NCBI RefSeq assembly: GCF_014643255.1
Contig: NZ_BMJI01000010.1
Span: 31,846 to 95,845, forward strand
Length of the DNA stretch: 64,000 nt
Direction: 5' to 3'
From: Tersicoccus solisilvae
Lineage (GTDB): Bacteria > Actinomycetota > Actinomycetes > Actinomycetales > Micrococcaceae
Part shown: one piece after another, positions 44,694 to 54,828 of the stretch
How the letters are laid out: every line of letters starts with the position of its first letter
Numbering within the stretch: position 1 is the stretch's first letter
The notes under the pieces: generated by a model
The model's input: only the letters and a program-made list of their open reading frames with translations
Database searches by the model: none
What the model was told of the DNA's origin: nothing
Translations under genes and position numbers: made by a program

Positions 44694-46177
44694 ACGTCCG
44701 TCTCTCCCGCCGCGTCCGGGAGGTCCCGGGCCAGCAGGTCGGTCTCGGTCTCGCCGCGCACGATGGGGCGGGCCGATCCGTCACGGACCGCCGTCACCCC
44801 CGGTCGCGGCAGGTAGTTGTAGTTGCTCGACAGGGACCAGCAGTAGGCCCCGGTCGCGGGCACCGCCAGCACGTCGCCGGCGCGCAGGTCGTCGGGCAGG
44901 TAGACGTCGCGCACGACGATGTCGCCGCTCTCGCAGTGCTTGCCCACCACCCGGCACAGCACCGGCGCCGCCGCGGAGGTGCGGGAGGCGAGCACCGCGG
45001 AGTAGTCGGCGTCGTAGAGCACCGGCCGCGGGTTGTCGCTCATTCCGCCGTCGACGGAGACGTAGCGGCGCACCGCCGTTCCCGTCTCGCCGGGCAGGTC
45101 CACCCGGACGTCCTTGATGGTGCCCACGGTGTAGAGGGTGATCCCGGCGGTGCCGACGATCGCGCGCCCGGGCTCGATGGAGATCCGGGGCACGCGCAAC
45201 CCCAGCTCGGCGCAGGTCTCGCGCACGACGGCCGCGGTCGCGGTCGCGATCTCGGCCGGCTCGCGCGGCGTGTCTCCCGGCACGTAGGCGATCCCGTGCC
45301 CCCCGCCGAGGTCCAGCTCGGGCAGTTCGGCACCGTGCCGGTCCTTGACGTGCGCGAGGAAGGCGAGCAGCCGCCGGGCCGCCGCCTCGAACCCGTCGGG
45401 CTCGAAGATCTGCGAGCCGATGTGGCAGTGCACGCCGATCAGGTCCAGGTGCTCGGCGGCCAGGGCGGCGTCGACGGCGGCCTCGGCGGGCGACCCGGCC
45501 GGCCCGACCGCGCCCGTTCCGTCGCCGCCCTCGGACTCCCCCGCGAGCGACAACCCGAACTTCTGGTCCTCGTGCGCGGTGGCGATGAAGTCGTGGGTGT
45601 GGGCGTGCACGCCCGGCGTGAGGCGCAGCATCACCGGGGCGCGCACCCCCGTCTCGGCGGCGAGGGCGTCGATCCGGGCGATCTCGGGCAGGCTGTCGGC
45701 GACGATCCGGCCGACGCCGGCCGCCAGGGCACGGCGCAGCTCGGCGTCGGACTTGTTGTTCCCGTGCAGGCCGATCCGCGCCCCGGGCACCCCGGCGCGC
45801 AGCGCGACCAGGAGTTCCCCGCCGGACGCGGTGTCCAGGCACAGGCCCTCTTGTGCCACCCACCGTGCGACGGCGGTGCAGAGGAACGCCTTGCCGGCGT
45901 AGTAGACGTCCACCGTGGTGCGCTGCTCCGGCTTCCCGGCGGCGAAGGCGGCGCGGAACGCGTCGCGGAAGGCGCGGGCGCGGGCGCGGAACTCGCCCTC
46001 CGAGAGCACGTACGACGGCGTGCCGAACCGATCGGTCAGCTCCGCCAGCCCGACGCCGCCGAGGGTGAGCGCGCCGTCGTCGTCGCGCGCGGCGTCGCCC
46101 GGCCACAGGCCCGGGGCGAGCGCGTCGACGTCGTCGGGGACGGCCAGCCAGGCCGGGGCGAGCGGGTTCGCGCTCAC
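44690..46177 (-). CDS. lysA: Diaminopimelate decarboxylase
   Basis: 495 residues from GTG 46177, which overlaps the argS stop (GTGA). It is a PLP enzyme, fold type III, for the last step of lysine synthesis. The PLP lysine is in [12 protein letters not shown], the glycine-rich phosphate loop in [11 protein letters not shown], and the substrate cysteine region is CESGD. It carries an extra acidic N-terminal 30 residues and an inserted Gly/Glu-rich loop ([14 protein letters not shown]) near residue 210. Confidence 0.96.
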   Translation of the reverse strand: MSANPLAPAWLAVPDDVDALAPGLWPGDAARDDDGALTLGGVGLAELTDRFGTPSYVLSEGEFRARARAFRDAFRAAFAAGKPEQRTTVDVYYAGKAFLCTAVARWVAQEGLCLDTASGGELLVALRAGVPGARIGLHGNNKSDAELRRALAAGVGRIVADSLPEIARIDALAAETGVRAPVMLRLTPGVHAHTHDFIATAHEDQKFGLSLAGESEGGDGTGAVGPAGSPAEAAVDAALAAEHLDLIGVHCHIGSQIFEPDGFEAAARRLLAFLAHVKDRHGAELPELDLGGGHGIAYVPGDTPREPAEIATATAAVVRETCAELGLRVPRISIEPGRAIVGTAGITLYTVGTIKDVRVDLPGETGTAVRRYVSVDGGMSDNPRPVLYDADYSAVLASRTSAAAPVLCRVVGKHCESGDIVVRDVYLPDDLRAGDVLAVPATGAYCWSLSSNYNYLPRPGVTAVRDGSARPIVRGETETDLLARDLPDAAGETDV

Positions 46178-47823
46178 ATTCTCTCCGGGGCGCCGACGCC
46201 GAGCAGGCCGAGGCCGTTGGCGAGCACCTGGCGGGTGGCGTCGTTGAGCCAGCGGCGGGTCCGGTGCGTGTCGGTGACCTCCTCGCCGGACAGCGGCGTC
46301 ACGCGGCGCACGTCGTACCACCGGTGGTAGGTGCCGGCGAGCAGCTCGAGGTGACGGGCCACGCGGTGCGGCTCGCGGAACTGCGCGGCCTGCGCGACGA
46401 CGCCGGGGTACTGGCCCAGCGCCGCGAGCAGCGCGGACTCGGTCGGGTGGTCGAACACGGACGCGTCGAAGGCCTCGGCGCTGCGGTCCACCCCGGCGGC
46501 GTCGGCGTTGCGGCCGACGGCGCAGGTGCGGGCGTGCGCGTACTGGACGTAGAAGACGGGGTTGTCGTTCGAGTGCCGCACGAGCAGGTCCAGGTCGATG
46601 TCGATGTTGGAGTCGACCGAGTAACGGGTCAGCGCGTACCGGGCGGCGTCGACGCCGACGGCCTCGACGAGGTCCTCCATCGTCACCACCGTGCCGGCGC
46701 GCTTGGACATCCGCACCGGCTTGCCGTCGCGCATCAGGTTGACCATCTGGCCGATCAGCACCTCGACCCGATCCGGGTCGTCGCCCAGGGCCGCGGCGGC
46801 CGCCTTGAGCCGGGCGACGTAGCCGTGGTGGTCCGCGCCGAGCAGGTAGAGGCACAGGTCGAAGCCGCGGGAGCGCTTGTCCTTGAAGTAGGCGATGTCG
46901 CCGGCGATGTAGGCGGCGTGACCGTCGGACTTGATCACGACGCGGTCCTTGTCGTCCCCGTAGTCGGTGGACCGCAGCCACCAGGCGCCGTCGGCGAAGT
47001 ACAGGGTGTCGGACGCCTTGAGCTGCTCGAGCAGGGTCTCCACGGCGCCCTCGGTGAACAGGGAATCCTCGTGGAAGTAGACGTCGAAGTCCACCCCGAA
47101 CTGGTGCAGGGACCGCTTGATCTCGTCGAACATCAGCGTGACGCCGACCTTGCGGAACACCTCCTGGGGGTCCGGGTCGGCCAGGGCGTCCGGGCGCAGC
47201 CGCAGCACCTGGTCGGCGATCTCGGCGATGTACTCCCCGCCGTAGCCGTCCGCGGGCGCGGGCTCGCCCTGGGCGCGGGCGAGCAGCGACCGGGCGAACC
47301 GGTCGATCTGGGCGCCGTGGTCGTTGAAGTAGTACTCGCGGGCGACATCGGCGCCCTGCGCCGTGAACACGCGGGCCAGCGCGTCCCCGACGGCGGCCCA
47401 GCGGGTGCCGCCGAGGTGGATGGGCCCGGTGGGGTTGGCGGAGACGAACTCGAGGTTGACCCGCGTGCCGGCCATCGCGGTGCCGGTGCCGAAGGCGGTT
47501 CCGGCCTCGACGACGGTGCGCGCCAGCTCGCCGGCCGCGGCGGCGTCGAGCACGATGTTGAGGAAGCCCGGCCCGGCGACGTCCACCGAGGCGACCCCGG
47601 CGACCTCGGCCAACCGGCCCTGGAGCAGGGTGGCAATCTCCCGCGGCGGGCGGCCGGCCGGCTTGGCCAGCTGGAGGGCGATGTTGGTGGCCCAGTCTCC
47701 GTGCTCCCGGTTCTTCGGTCGCTCCACGCGCACCGCCGGGACCGTCGGGACGGACAGGTCGCCGGCGTCGACGGCCGCCTGCACGCAGGCAGCGAGAGCA
47801 GAGGAGAGTTCTTCGGGAGTCAC
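46174..47823 (-). CDS. argS: Arginyl-tRNA synthetase
   Basis: 549 residues from GTG 47823. It is a class I enzyme with the HIGH-type motif [16 protein letters not shown] near 135 and the KMSKS-type motif VRMSKRAGT. The N-terminal tRNA-D-loop domain and C-terminal anticodon domain are complete. A TACCCT box 6 nt before the GTG starts a leaderless transcript that probably runs through argS-lysA-hom-thrC-thrB. A tRNA-Arg gene lies 1.5 kb away. Confidence 0.97.
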   Translation of the reverse strand: MTPEELSSALAACVQAAVDAGDLSVPTVPAVRVERPKNREHGDWATNIALQLAKPAGRPPREIATLLQGRLAEVAGVASVDVAGPGFLNIVLDAAAAGELARTVVEAGTAFGTGTAMAGTRVNLEFVSANPTGPIHLGGTRWAAVGDALARVFTAQGADVAREYYFNDHGAQIDRFARSLLARAQGEPAPADGYGGEYIAEIADQVLRLRPDALADPDPQEVFRKVGVTLMFDEIKRSLHQFGVDFDVYFHEDSLFTEGAVETLLEQLKASDTLYFADGAWWLRSTDYGDDKDRVVIKSDGHAAYIAGDIAYFKDKRSRGFDLCLYLLGADHHGYVARLKAAAAALGDDPDRVEVLIGQMVNLMRDGKPVRMSKRAGTVVTMEDLVEAVGVDAARYALTRYSVDSNIDIDLDLLVRHSNDNPVFYVQYAHARTCAVGRNADAAGVDRSAEAFDASVFDHPTESALLAALGQYPGVVAQAAQFREPHRVARHLELLAGTYHRWYDVRRVTPLSGEEVTDTHRTRRWLNDATRQVLANGLGLLGVGAPERM

Positions 47824-47829
47824 CCGTTC

Positions 47830-47835
47830 AGGGTA
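47830..47835 (-). promoter_or_regulatory. Leaderless-type -10 box of argS operon
   Basis: TACCCT on the minus strand, 6 nt before the GTG at 47823. Confidence 0.55.
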
Positions 47836-47885
47836 CCGGCGTGGCCTGCGGCCCTTCGAATCGTTGCGTCCCGTGCTTCCCCTGC

Positions 47886-47958
47886 CGCCAGGTCGTCAAT
47901 AGATGTCGCATCGAGCCCCTCCGGGACCCCGGATGCGACATCTATTGACGAGCTGGCG
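47886..47958. repeat. 73-bp palindromic element, copy 3
   Basis: The best-preserved copy. The arms CGCCAGGTCGTCAATAGATG (47886-47905) and CATCTATTGACGAGCTGGCG (47939-47958) differ at one pair. The symmetry continues inward with TCGCATC and GATGCGA, giving a 27-bp stem with one mismatch. It lies 14 bp past the MFS stop codon at 47973. Confidence 0.95.
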
Positions 47959-47972
47959 CAGGACGAGGGGGA

Positions 47973-49232
47973 TCAGAGGCGGGCGAGCTGGTCCTCGAGC
48001 ATCCGCGGGCGGCAGCAGACGGCACCGCCGACGGCGACGACCACGAGCCCCGCGCACAGCAGCAGCATCGGCGCGAACCAGCCACCCGTGGCCTCGTGGA
48101 TGATGCCGACGAACAGCGGCCCCAGGCACGCGAAGGCGTAGCCCAGGCCCTGGGCGAAGCCGGACAGCGCCTGCGCGCCGCGGTAGGTGCGGGTGCGCAG
48201 GTTGATCAGCACGAGCGCCAGGGGGAAGCTCGCCTGCCCCACGCCCATCAAGCTGACCCACAGCCAGACCGAGCCGGGCGAGGAACCCAGCAGCCCGAAG
48301 TAGCCCACGGCGTACGTCACCACGCCCACCAGGCAGAGGGGGTACGGGTTGCGCATGCGGGCGGCCAGCACGGGCACGATCAGACTCAGCGGCATCCCGA
48401 TGAAGGCGAAGAGGGAGAGCATCGCGCCGCCGCCGGCGCGGTCCAGGCCGGCGTCGAGCACGATCTGCGGCAGCCACGTGAACATCGAGAAGGTGTTGAA
48501 CGAGGTGAAGCCCATCATCGCCACCAGTCCCCACGCCAGGGGCGACCGCCAGGGCCGGATGACGGGGACGACCGCCGGCTCGGCCCGCTCGGCCGTGATG
48601 GGGGCGTCGTCCCCGACCGGCGCCTCCGACTCGGGGGCGGGCGCCGCCGGCACCGTCGTCCGGCCGCGCGGTGAGCGGACCAGGCCCAGCCACGGCAGCG
48701 CCGCGACCAGGCAGGCCAGCGCCCAGGCGCCGGTCGACACCCGCCAACTCGTGGCCTCGGCCAGCGGCACCGCGACCAGCGGCGGCACGGCGGTGCTGAT
48801 CGCCAGGATCGTCACGTACAGGGCGGTGACCCCGCCGATGGCGTCCGGGAAGTACTTCTTCACCAGCGGGGGGAGCAGGACGTTGCCGACGCCCAGGCCC
48901 GCGACCGCGAACACGGAGAGGGTCAGGAAGACGCCGGTGTCCGAGGTGAGCGCCCGGCCGACCTGCCCGACGATCGACACGGTCATCGCGAGCACCGCGA
49001 GCCACTCCCCGCTGAGCCGGCGGAGCACGACGGGCGTCAGCGCGCCGAACACGGCGAAGGCGATGGGCGGGAGCATGCCGAGCAGGCCGGTGGTCGTCGC
49101 GTTGAGGGGCACGTCGCGGGCAATCGTGCTGACCAGCGGGGTGACGTCGGTGACCGCGACCCGGAGGGTGAAGGCCAGCAGCATGATCCCGGTCAGGGCC
49201 AGCAACCGGCCCCTCCAACGTGTCCACTCCAC
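47973..49232 (-). CDS. MFS transporter, CynX/NimT family
   Basis: 419 residues from GTG 49232 with twelve hydrophobic helices in two sixes around a central Pro/Ala/Glu-rich loop (APAPESEAPVGDD). The start (TGIMLLAFTLRVAVTDVTPLV) and the VLLPPLVKKYFPDAIGG segment match the CynX/NimT branch (cyanate or nitroimidazole efflux). Substrate unknown. A TAGCCT box lies 6 nt before the GTG. Confidence 0.85.
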   Translation of the reverse strand: MEWTRWRGRLLALTGIMLLAFTLRVAVTDVTPLVSTIARDVPLNATTTGLLGMLPPIAFAVFGALTPVVLRRLSGEWLAVLAMTVSIVGQVGRALTSDTGVFLTLSVFAVAGLGVGNVLLPPLVKKYFPDAIGGVTALYVTILAISTAVPPLVAVPLAEATSWRVSTGAWALACLVAALPWLGLVRSPRGRTTVPAAPAPESEAPVGDDAPITAERAEPAVVPVIRPWRSPLAWGLVAMMGFTSFNTFSMFTWLPQIVLDAGLDRAGGGAMLSLFAFIGMPLSLIVPVLAARMRNPYPLCLVGVVTYAVGYFGLLGSSPGSVWLWVSLMGVGQASFPLALVLINLRTRTYRGAQALSGFAQGLGYAFACLGPLFVGIIHEATGGWFAPMLLLCAGLVVVAVGGAVCCRPRMLEDQLARL

Positions 49233-49238
49233 CCTGCG

Positions 49239-49244
49239 AGGCTA
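49239..49244 (-). promoter_or_regulatory. Leaderless-type -10 box of CynX-type MFS gene
   Basis: TAGCCT on the minus strand, 6 nt before the GTG at 49232. Confidence 0.55.
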
Positions 49245-49337
49245 TCGGCATCGTGCCGGCCCACCGGCCGCGGCCGGGCGTGACTCGTCCCACCCGGCCG
49301 CTGCCGGGTGGATTCGGTGTCGGGGCCGGGACGCTGG

Positions 49338-49343
49338 TACGCT
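49338..49343 (+). promoter_or_regulatory. -10 box of tRNA-Arg
   Basis: TACGCT, 13 nt before the first base of the mature tRNA. Confidence 0.5.
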
Positions 49344-49356
49344 GATGGACGCACCA

Positions 49357-49429
49357 GCCCGCGTAGCTCAGTGGATAGAGCGTCTGCCTCCGGAGCAGAA
49401 GGTCGTAGGTTCGAATCCTGTCGCGGGCA
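49357..49429 (+). tRNA. tRNA-Arg (anticodon CCG)
   Basis: A 73-nt cloverleaf. Acceptor GCCCGCG / CGCGGGC with discriminator A; D arm GCTC...GAGC; anticodon stem TCTGC / GCAGA with loop CTCCGGA (anticodon CCG); T loop TTCGAAT. CCA is not encoded. It reads the CGG codon, common in GC-rich genes. Confidence 0.97.
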
Positions 49430-49438
49430 CGGTTGGAG

Positions 49439-49469
49439 AGGCCCGGGTCGACGTCGTCGGCCCGGGCCT
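49439..49469 (+). terminator. Terminator hairpin of tRNA-Arg
   Basis: AGGCCCGGG (49439-49447) pairs perfectly with CCCGGGCCT (49461-49469), followed by TTCG. It starts 9 bp after the tRNA. Confidence 0.6.
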
Positions 49470-49551
49470 TCGTCATGTCCGGGAGCCATGCCCGCGAGCC
49501 ATGCCCGGCAGGCGTGTCCGAGTGCCGTCGTGACGGTGTGCGTCACCGTGA

Positions 49552-49557
49552 CAGGAT
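49552..49557 (+). promoter_or_regulatory. Possible -10 box of YbaK-like gene
   Basis: CAGGAT, 6 nt before the ATG at 49564. It departs from TANNNT at the first base. Confidence 0.35.
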
Positions 49558-49563
49558 CGGCGC

Positions 49564-50106
49564 ATGACCGTCTACACCCTCGGCGCCCTGCACGCCGTTC
49601 CCGCCGCCGACCGTCCGGACCTGCTCGGCGACCCCGTCCACGCGGCCCTGTCGACGCTCGGTTGGCTGGACACCGTCGGCGTCGTCGAGATCGACCCGGA
49701 CCTGTCCGACACCGCCGCCACGGAGGAGGCCTACGGCCTGGACACGCGGACGCTGGTCAACTGCGTCGTCGTGGCCGGTAAGCGGGAGGGCGTGGAGAAG
49801 GTGGCCGCGTGCGCCGTGCCGGCGACCACGCGCGCCGACGTCAACAGCACCGTCAAGCGACGCCTGGACGTGCGCAAGGCCTCGTTCCTGGCACGGGAGG
49901 ACGCCGTCGAGCGCACCGGCATGGAGTTCGGCGGGATCAGCCCCATCGGGCTGCCCGCGGGCTGGCCCGTGCTCGTCGACGCCCGCGTGCCGGAGCTGCC
50001 CGTGATCTGCATCGGCTCCGGGGTGCGCCGCTCCAAGCTGCTGTTGCCGGGCGCGACGCTCGCGCAGCTGCCCGCCGCGGCCGTGGTCGAGGGCCTCGGC
50101 GTCTGA
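49564..50106 (+). CDS. YbaK/ProX-type aminoacyl-tRNA deacylase
   Basis: 180 residues of the YbaK/prolyl-tRNA-editing fold, which removes mischarged amino acids such as Cys or Ala from tRNA-Pro. The core reads LVNCVVVAGKREGVEKVAACAVP, then a conserved Lys region KASFLARED and the GGISPIGLPAGWPVLVDA glycine loop. The adjoining KLLLPGATLAQL closes the sheet. The specificity cannot be decided. It is placed next to tRNA-Arg, but no functional link is implied. Confidence 0.88.
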   Translation: MTVYTLGALHAVPAADRPDLLGDPVHAALSTLGWLDTVGVVEIDPDLSDTAATEEAYGLDTRTLVNCVVVAGKREGVEKVAACAVPATTRADVNSTVKRRLDVRKASFLAREDAVERTGMEFGGISPIGLPAGWPVLVDARVPELPVICIGSGVRRSKLLLPGATLAQLPAAAVVEGLGV

Positions 50107-50153
50107 CCCGGGCCTCGGCGTCCGCCGCGACGACGCGGGCGTGCGGCCGGCGG

Positions 50154-52118
50154 TCAGCCCACGTGCACGTGGGGCCGGACGAGCATCGTCGGTTCGGCGC
50201 GGCGGAGGATCTCTCGGGTCACCGGAGCCACCTCCCCCTGGCCGGAGAACACGAAGCGCAGCAGATTCGCCAGGGGGTTGCCCTCGCTCCACTCGAAGTA
50301 GACGTGGGGAACGTCGTCGGTGAGGTCGCGGATCTCGAGCAGCACCGCCGCGATGGTGTTCGGCACCACGGGGCTGCTGACCCGCAGCACGTTCGCCTGC
50401 CCCACCCGCACTCCGTGCACGTCCAGCTCGACCGCGAAGTCGGAGGAGTCCACCACGGTCACCTCGAGGAACAGCGGCTTCGACCCCGCCGGCAGATGGT
50501 CCCGGCCGGTGACCTCCCGGAGCTTCTGGGTGTAGTGCTCGGGCGTGACCCGGCCCGTCTCGTGCGCGATCACGGCGACGCCGTCGGGTCCGTCCGCCTC
50601 CCGGATCATCGCCAGCGCCGCGTCGTCGAACACCACGCCGGTCTCCCGCAGCTCGAAGGACCGCAGGATCCGTGAGCCGAACGAGACGCCGAGGATCGCG
50701 AGGATGAAGATGGCCGCGATCCGCACGCCCTCGGGTCGCTCGACGATGTTCGCCACCGTCGTGTAGACGAACACCGCCGTCACGAGCAGGAAGGCGACGG
50801 TCGCCACCCGCTGCCGGCGCCGCCGGCAGGCGAGGGTGACGGCGACGGCGGCCGACGTCATGAGCACGAGGACCCCGGTGGCGTACGCGCCGCCCTGGGC
50901 GTTGACGTCGGCGTCGAACACCACCGTCACGATGACGGCGGCGACGAAGAACACGGCGATCAGCGGCCGGACCGCCGCGGCCCACTCCGGGGCCATCCCG
51001 TAGCGCGGCAGGTAGCGCGGCACGAGGTTGAGCAGCCCGGCCATCGCCGAGGCACCCGCGAACCACAGGATGGTGATGGTCGAGACGTCGTAGACCGACG
51101 CGAACACCGGCCCGAGGTACTCGTGGGCCACCCACGCGAGCGCGCGTCCCTCCGCCGCCCCGCCCGCCTCGAACTCGGCCGGCGGGATCAGCAGCGTCGT
51201 CGTGAAGCTCGAGGTGAGCAGGAACCCGCTCATGATCAGGGCGGACGTCGTCAGCAGCCGCCGGGCCCCGGCGATCCGGGTGGGCACGGGGTCCGCGCCG
51301 GGGGCGTCGTGCCGGCTGCCGATCTGCGGCATGACGGCGACGCCGGTCTCGAACCCGGACATGCCCAGCGCCAGCTTGGGGAAGACGAGCAGGCAGGTGC
51401 CGAGCACCGCCCAGCCGCCGCCGTGGACCGTCGTCAGCGCGGTCGTCCAGTGGGTGATCACCTCGGGCCGGGTGAGTACCTCGGCGAGGGCGGTGCCGAC
51501 CACGACGACGTTGAGCGCGAGGTAGACGCCGACGAGGACGACCGCGACGCCGATCGCCTCCCCGAAGCCGCGGAGAAAGACGACGGCGAGCAGTGTGAGC
51601 AGCACGATGGTCACCCAGACCTGGCCGCCGTGCAGGGCCGGCGGGACGAGCGGGTTGCCGATCAGGTGCGCCGACGCGTCGGCCGCCGAGAGCGTCATGG
51701 TGATCATGAAGTCGGTCGCGGCGAACCCCAGCAGGACGAGCACGAACACCTTGCCCCGCCAGCGCGGCAACAGGCGCTCGAGCATCGCGATCGACCCGGC
51801 GCCGTGCGGGCTCTCGGCGGCCACCTGGCGGTAGACCGGGAGGGCACAGCACAGGGTCACCGCGATGAGCACGATCGTGGCCAGCGGGGACAGGAACCCG
51901 GCCGCGAGCGCGGCGATCGCCGGCTGGTAGCCCAGCGTGGAGAAGTAGTCGACTCCGGTCAGGCACATCACCCGCCACCAGGCGTGCCGGGGCTCCTCGT
52001 GCGCCGGCTGCACGTGCGGTCCGTGATGCGTACCGGACCGGTCGTTCAATCCCTCGAGGAACCAGGAGCGGAATCGGGAGCCCTTCGACTCGTCCTCCAG
52101 CACCGCCGGATGTGCCAT
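50154..52118 (-). CDS. APC-superfamily amino acid permease
   Basis: 654 residues from ATG 52118. Ten or more N-terminal membrane helices carry the APC hallmark [19 protein letters not shown] (unwound helix 1). A long soluble C-terminal domain of about 170 residues ([19 protein letters not shown]) follows, unlike simple APC permeases and reminiscent of regulatory tails on KUP-like or basic-amino-acid carriers. Substrate unknown. A TAGGTT box lies 7 nt before the ATG. Confidence 0.85.
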   Translation of the reverse strand: MAHPAVLEDESKGSRFRSWFLEGLNDRSGTHHGPHVQPAHEEPRHAWWRVMCLTGVDYFSTLGYQPAIAALAAGFLSPLATIVLIAVTLCCALPVYRQVAAESPHGAGSIAMLERLLPRWRGKVFVLVLLGFAATDFMITMTLSAADASAHLIGNPLVPPALHGGQVWVTIVLLTLLAVVFLRGFGEAIGVAVVLVGVYLALNVVVVGTALAEVLTRPEVITHWTTALTTVHGGGWAVLGTCLLVFPKLALGMSGFETGVAVMPQIGSRHDAPGADPVPTRIAGARRLLTTSALIMSGFLLTSSFTTTLLIPPAEFEAGGAAEGRALAWVAHEYLGPVFASVYDVSTITILWFAGASAMAGLLNLVPRYLPRYGMAPEWAAAVRPLIAVFFVAAVIVTVVFDADVNAQGGAYATGVLVLMTSAAVAVTLACRRRRQRVATVAFLLVTAVFVYTTVANIVERPEGVRIAAIFILAILGVSFGSRILRSFELRETGVVFDDAALAMIREADGPDGVAVIAHETGRVTPEHYTQKLREVTGRDHLPAGSKPLFLEVTVVDSSDFAVELDVHGVRVGQANVLRVSSPVVPNTIAAVLLEIRDLTDDVPHVYFEWSEGNPLANLLRFVFSGQGEVAPVTREILRRAEPTMLVRPHVHVG

Positions 52119-52392
52119 GAGCGGAAACCTACACCCGGCGCCCTCGCACGTCAGCAGGCTCGTCAGCCGTTCAGCATCGGCCCAGCCGGCGCCGGCAAGC
52201 GTGCGTGTGCGACCGTCCGCGGGTGGTCGCTCCGATCGGGGTCGCTGAGAGCCACCGTCGTCGTGGACGCAATCGAGCCTGATCACTGGCCGATTGCCCG
52301 AGTGCGCTTCCGGTCAAGGACCGATGTCATGTCAGCCAGCCAGTCCTGAACTCGCAGAAATCGGCACGGGCCGGTCGTTGCCCGACCCCGGC
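52119..52392. other. Intergenic region between APC permease and DinB genes
   Basis: 274 bp. It contains the APC promoter at its left end. Apart from short open stretches on both strands I see no gene, repeat or hairpin. Confidence 0.5.
52126..52131 (-). promoter_or_regulatory. Leaderless-type -10 box of APC permease gene
   Basis: TAGGTT on the minus strand, 7 nt before the ATG at 52118. Confidence 0.55.
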
Positions 52393-52953
52393 TCAGCCGG
52401 TCAGCGGACGGTGCGCATAGAGGTCCCGGAGCAGGGCGATCTCCGCGCCGTGATGGATCACCTCCCGGTTGATGTGCAGCACCAGTGCGAGCATCGGCGA
52501 CTCCGCGAACGGCCCCTCCGCCGGGCCGACCGGCGTCGCCTGTTCCTCCGCGGTCAGCGCCCCGATCGAGGAGATCCACGCGGCGTGCATCCGGTCGAGC
52601 CGGTCGAGCGCGTCGGCCGCGGTCACCGGATAGTCGTACGACCGGTAGTCGACCGGCTCGCCACCGAAGTGCGAGGCCAGCCGCGCCCCGTAGACGCCGA
52701 CGAGCAGGTGCCCGAGCCGCCACGCGATCGTCGTCACCGGCGGCGGCGTCGGTTCGGGGAACGCGAACTCGATCCGGTGGGTGCCCGAACCCGCGGCGAT
52801 CGGCGCCGTCGTCGTCCCCTCCTGCCGCAGGCTCCAGCAGCCGTCCACCGGCTCCCAGGAGTACTCCTCGTCGGTCAGTCCGTCCAGGCGGGGCCGGAGT
52901 TGTCCGTTCCAGTGCCAGGTCAGTTGTTCCGTCGCGAACCGGGTGATGTCCAT
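52393..52953 (-). CDS. DinB-superfamily protein
   Basis: 186 residues of the four-helix DinB/YfiT-like fold. The metal-binding His set is represented by LTWHWNGQL, WRLGHLLVGVYGARL and INREVIHHGAEIALLRDLY near the C-terminus. Family members act as mycothiol- or bacillithiol-dependent S-transferases; which thiol is used here is unknown, though mycothiol is the actinobacterial one. It is divergent from the WYL regulator gene, which may control it. Confidence 0.85.
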   Translation of the reverse strand: MDITRFATEQLTWHWNGQLRPRLDGLTDEEYSWEPVDGCWSLRQEGTTTAPIAAGSGTHRIEFAFPEPTPPPVTTIAWRLGHLLVGVYGARLASHFGGEPVDYRSYDYPVTAADALDRLDRMHAAWISSIGALTAEEQATPVGPAEGPFAESPMLALVLHINREVIHHGAEIALLRDLYAHRPLTG

Positions 52954-52960
52954 GGCGACC

Positions 52961-52966
52961 ACGCTA
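52961..52966 (-). promoter_or_regulatory. Leaderless-type -10 box of DinB gene
   Basis: TAGCGT on the minus strand, 7 nt before the ATG at 52953. It faces the WYL-gene promoter 37 bp away. Confidence 0.55.
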
Positions 52967-53003
52967 GTTCGGGTTGCGGACACCATCGGTCCGCAGGTGC
53001 TCG

Positions 53004-53009
53004 TACGCT
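53004..53009 (+). promoter_or_regulatory. Leaderless-type -10 box of WYL regulator gene
   Basis: TACGCT, 6 nt before the GTG at 53016. Confidence 0.6.
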
Positions 53010-53015
53010 GAATCC

Positions 53016-54008
53016 GTGATCCAGACCTCGGCGCGGCTGCTCCAGCTGCTGTCTCTGCTCCAGGTGCGCCGGGAATGGTCGGGTCCGGACCTGGCCGACC
53101 GGTTGCAGGTCACGGAGCGCACGGTGCGGCGGGACGTCGACAAGTTGCGCACCCTGGGGTACCCGATCCGGTCCTCCCCCGGCGCGTCCGGCGGCTACCA
53201 GCTCGGGGCGGGCGCCAATCTGCCGCCCCTGCTGCTCGACGACGACGAGGCGCTCGCCGTCGCGCTCGGTCTGAATGCCGTCTCGATCAGCCCCGTGGCC
53301 GGGGTCGGGGAGGCCTCGGTGCGGGCCCTGGCGAAACTGCAGCAGGTGGCACCGCCCCGGTTGCGCGGCCGGTTCGCGTCCCTGCGCGACTCCGTCTCCG
53401 CGCTCGGCGGGCCGTCGGCGCACATCGACGCGACCGTGCTGACCGCCATCACGACGGCGATCACCGACCGGCGGGTGCTCCCGTTCGACCACGTCGGCCG
53501 GGAGGAGACGGTCAGCCGGCGGATGGTGGAGCCCTACCGGCTGATCGACGCCGGCCGGCGCTGGTACCTGGTGGGCTTCGACCTGGACCGGGACGACTGG
53601 CGCACCTTCCGGGTGGACCGGATCGAGCGCACCTCGACGCCGCGGGCGCGCTTCACCCCGCGGCCCCTGCCGGCCGCGGACCTGACCGATTACGTGCAGC
53701 GGACCATCACCCGGTCCCCCTATCGGTACGACCTGTGCGTGCGGATCGGCGCCCCGATCGAGCGGGTGACCGAGATGATGGGGCCCCTGGTCGCGCAGGT
53801 GGAGGCGCAGGACGACGGGAGCACTCTGGTGCGCGTCGGGGCGGACTCGCTGGACTGGGCCCTCGCCCAGTTGATCGGCACCGGGGAGCCGTTCGCCCTG
53901 ATCTCCCCGCCGGAACTGCTGACGCGCGCCCGGGAACTCGCCGGCCGACTGGCTGCGGCCGCGGACGGTGCCGTCGCCCCCGTTCCCCCGGACGACGCGC
54001 GCGCCTAG
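53016..54008 (+). CDS. HTH-WYL transcriptional regulator
   Basis: 330 residues from GTG 53016. An N-terminal winged helix of HTH_11 type (LLQLLSLLQVRREWSGPDLA, then VTERTVRRDVDKLRTLGYPI) is followed by the WYL sensor domain (RRWYLVGFDLDRDDWRTFRV) and a C-terminal WCX-like extension. WYL regulators sense nucleic acids or small ligands and often control genes beside them; the divergent DinB gene is the obvious candidate. Its stop codon TAG is also the start of the -10 box of the next gene. Confidence 0.92.
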   Translation: MIQTSARLLQLLSLLQVRREWSGPDLADRLQVTERTVRRDVDKLRTLGYPIRSSPGASGGYQLGAGANLPPLLLDDDEALAVALGLNAVSISPVAGVGEASVRALAKLQQVAPPRLRGRFASLRDSVSALGGPSAHIDATVLTAITTAITDRRVLPFDHVGREETVSRRMVEPYRLIDAGRRWYLVGFDLDRDDWRTFRVDRIERTSTPRARFTPRPLPAADLTDYVQRTITRSPYRYDLCVRIGAPIERVTEMMGPLVAQVEAQDDGSTLVRVGADSLDWALAQLIGTGEPFALISPPELLTRARELAGRLAAAADGAVAPVPPDDARA

Positions 54009-54011
54009 GCT
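54006..54011 (+). promoter_or_regulatory. -10 box of fructosamine kinase gene, fused to upstream stop codon
   Basis: TAGGCT, 7 nt before the GTG at 54019. Its TAG (54006-54008) is the stop codon of the WYL gene. Confidence 0.5.
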
Positions 54012-54018
54012 GGGGCGC

Positions 54019-54828
54019 GTGCCCACCTTCCGGAAGGAGCGTCCCGGAGCGCCGCGCGGCTTCTTCGCCTGCGAGGCGGCCGGTCTGCGCTGGCTGGACG
54101 AGGCGCACGGCGCCCCCGCCGTCACGGTGCTCGAGGTCGACGAGCAGCACCTGCTGCTCGACGCCCTCGCGGAGGTCACCCCGACGGCGCAGGCCGCACT
54201 CGCATTCGGTCGCGGGCTCGCCACCACGCACGACGCCGGCGCCCCCGCCTTCGGCGCCCCGCCGCCCGGCTGGACCGGGGACGGGTTCTTCGGACCACTG
54301 GACGACCCTCTCCCGATGCCGGCGGCCGCGGAACCCGGGTGGGGGCGATTCCTGGCCCGGGCCCGGATCGAGCCGCTGCTGGAACTGCCGCGTGCGCGCG
54401 GCGCCTTCCCGGCGCACACCCGTGCCGTCGTCGAGGCCGTCGTCGCCCGCCTGCTCGACGGCGACTTCGACGACGGGGACCCGCCGGCCCGCCTGCACGG
54501 TGACCTGTGGAGCGGCAACGTGATGTGGACGGCCGACGGCGCCACCCTGATCGACCCGGCCGCGCACGGCGGGCACCGGGAGACCGATCTGGCGTTCCTC
54601 GCCCTGTTCGGCTGCCCCTGGCTCGATCGCATCGTCGAGGGCTACCAGCAGATCCACCCCCTGCGCCCCGGTTGGCGGCAGCGCACGGCCCTGCACCAGC
54701 TGTACCCGCTGCTGGTCCACACCGTCCTCTTCGGTGGCGGCTACGCGGCACGCACGGACGCGGCCGCACGCGCGGCTCTGGCGCTGCCCGGCGTCACCGC
54801 CGGGCACAGCCGGGGCCGGTCGCGATGA
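54019..54828 (+). CDS. Fructosamine kinase family protein
   Basis: 269 residues from GTG 54019. It belongs to the FN3K family, which phosphorylates ketosamines (glycated amines) for deglycation. The catalytic loop RLHGDLWSGNVMW and the metal-binding IDPAAHGGHRETDLAF segment are intact. The Gly-rich nucleotide loop is short, as in FN3K (FRKERPGAPRGFF). Its stop overlaps the next start (ATGA), so it is coupled to the methyltransferase. Confidence 0.92.
   Translation: MPTFRKERPGAPRGFFACEAAGLRWLDEAHGAPAVTVLEVDEQHLLLDALAEVTPTAQAALAFGRGLATTHDAGAPAFGAPPPGWTGDGFFGPLDDPLPMPAAAEPGWGRFLARARIEPLLELPRARGAFPAHTRAVVEAVVARLLDGDFDDGDPPARLHGDLWSGNVMWTADGATLIDPAAHGGHRETDLAFLALFGCPWLDRIVEGYQQIHPLRPGWRQRTALHQLYPLLVHTVLFGGGYAARTDAAARAALALPGVTAGHSRGRSR

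Noticed and set aside
49357..49469. tRNA-Arg as an integration site (attB) for a genomic island
   Set aside because: No integrase and no direct repeat of the tRNA 3' end is visible nearby; flanking genes are ordinary core genes.
52283..52380. Open stretches resembling a gene fragment between APC permease and DinB
   Set aside because: Both strands are short, lack starts and match no family I recognise. A pseudogene is possible but unsupported.
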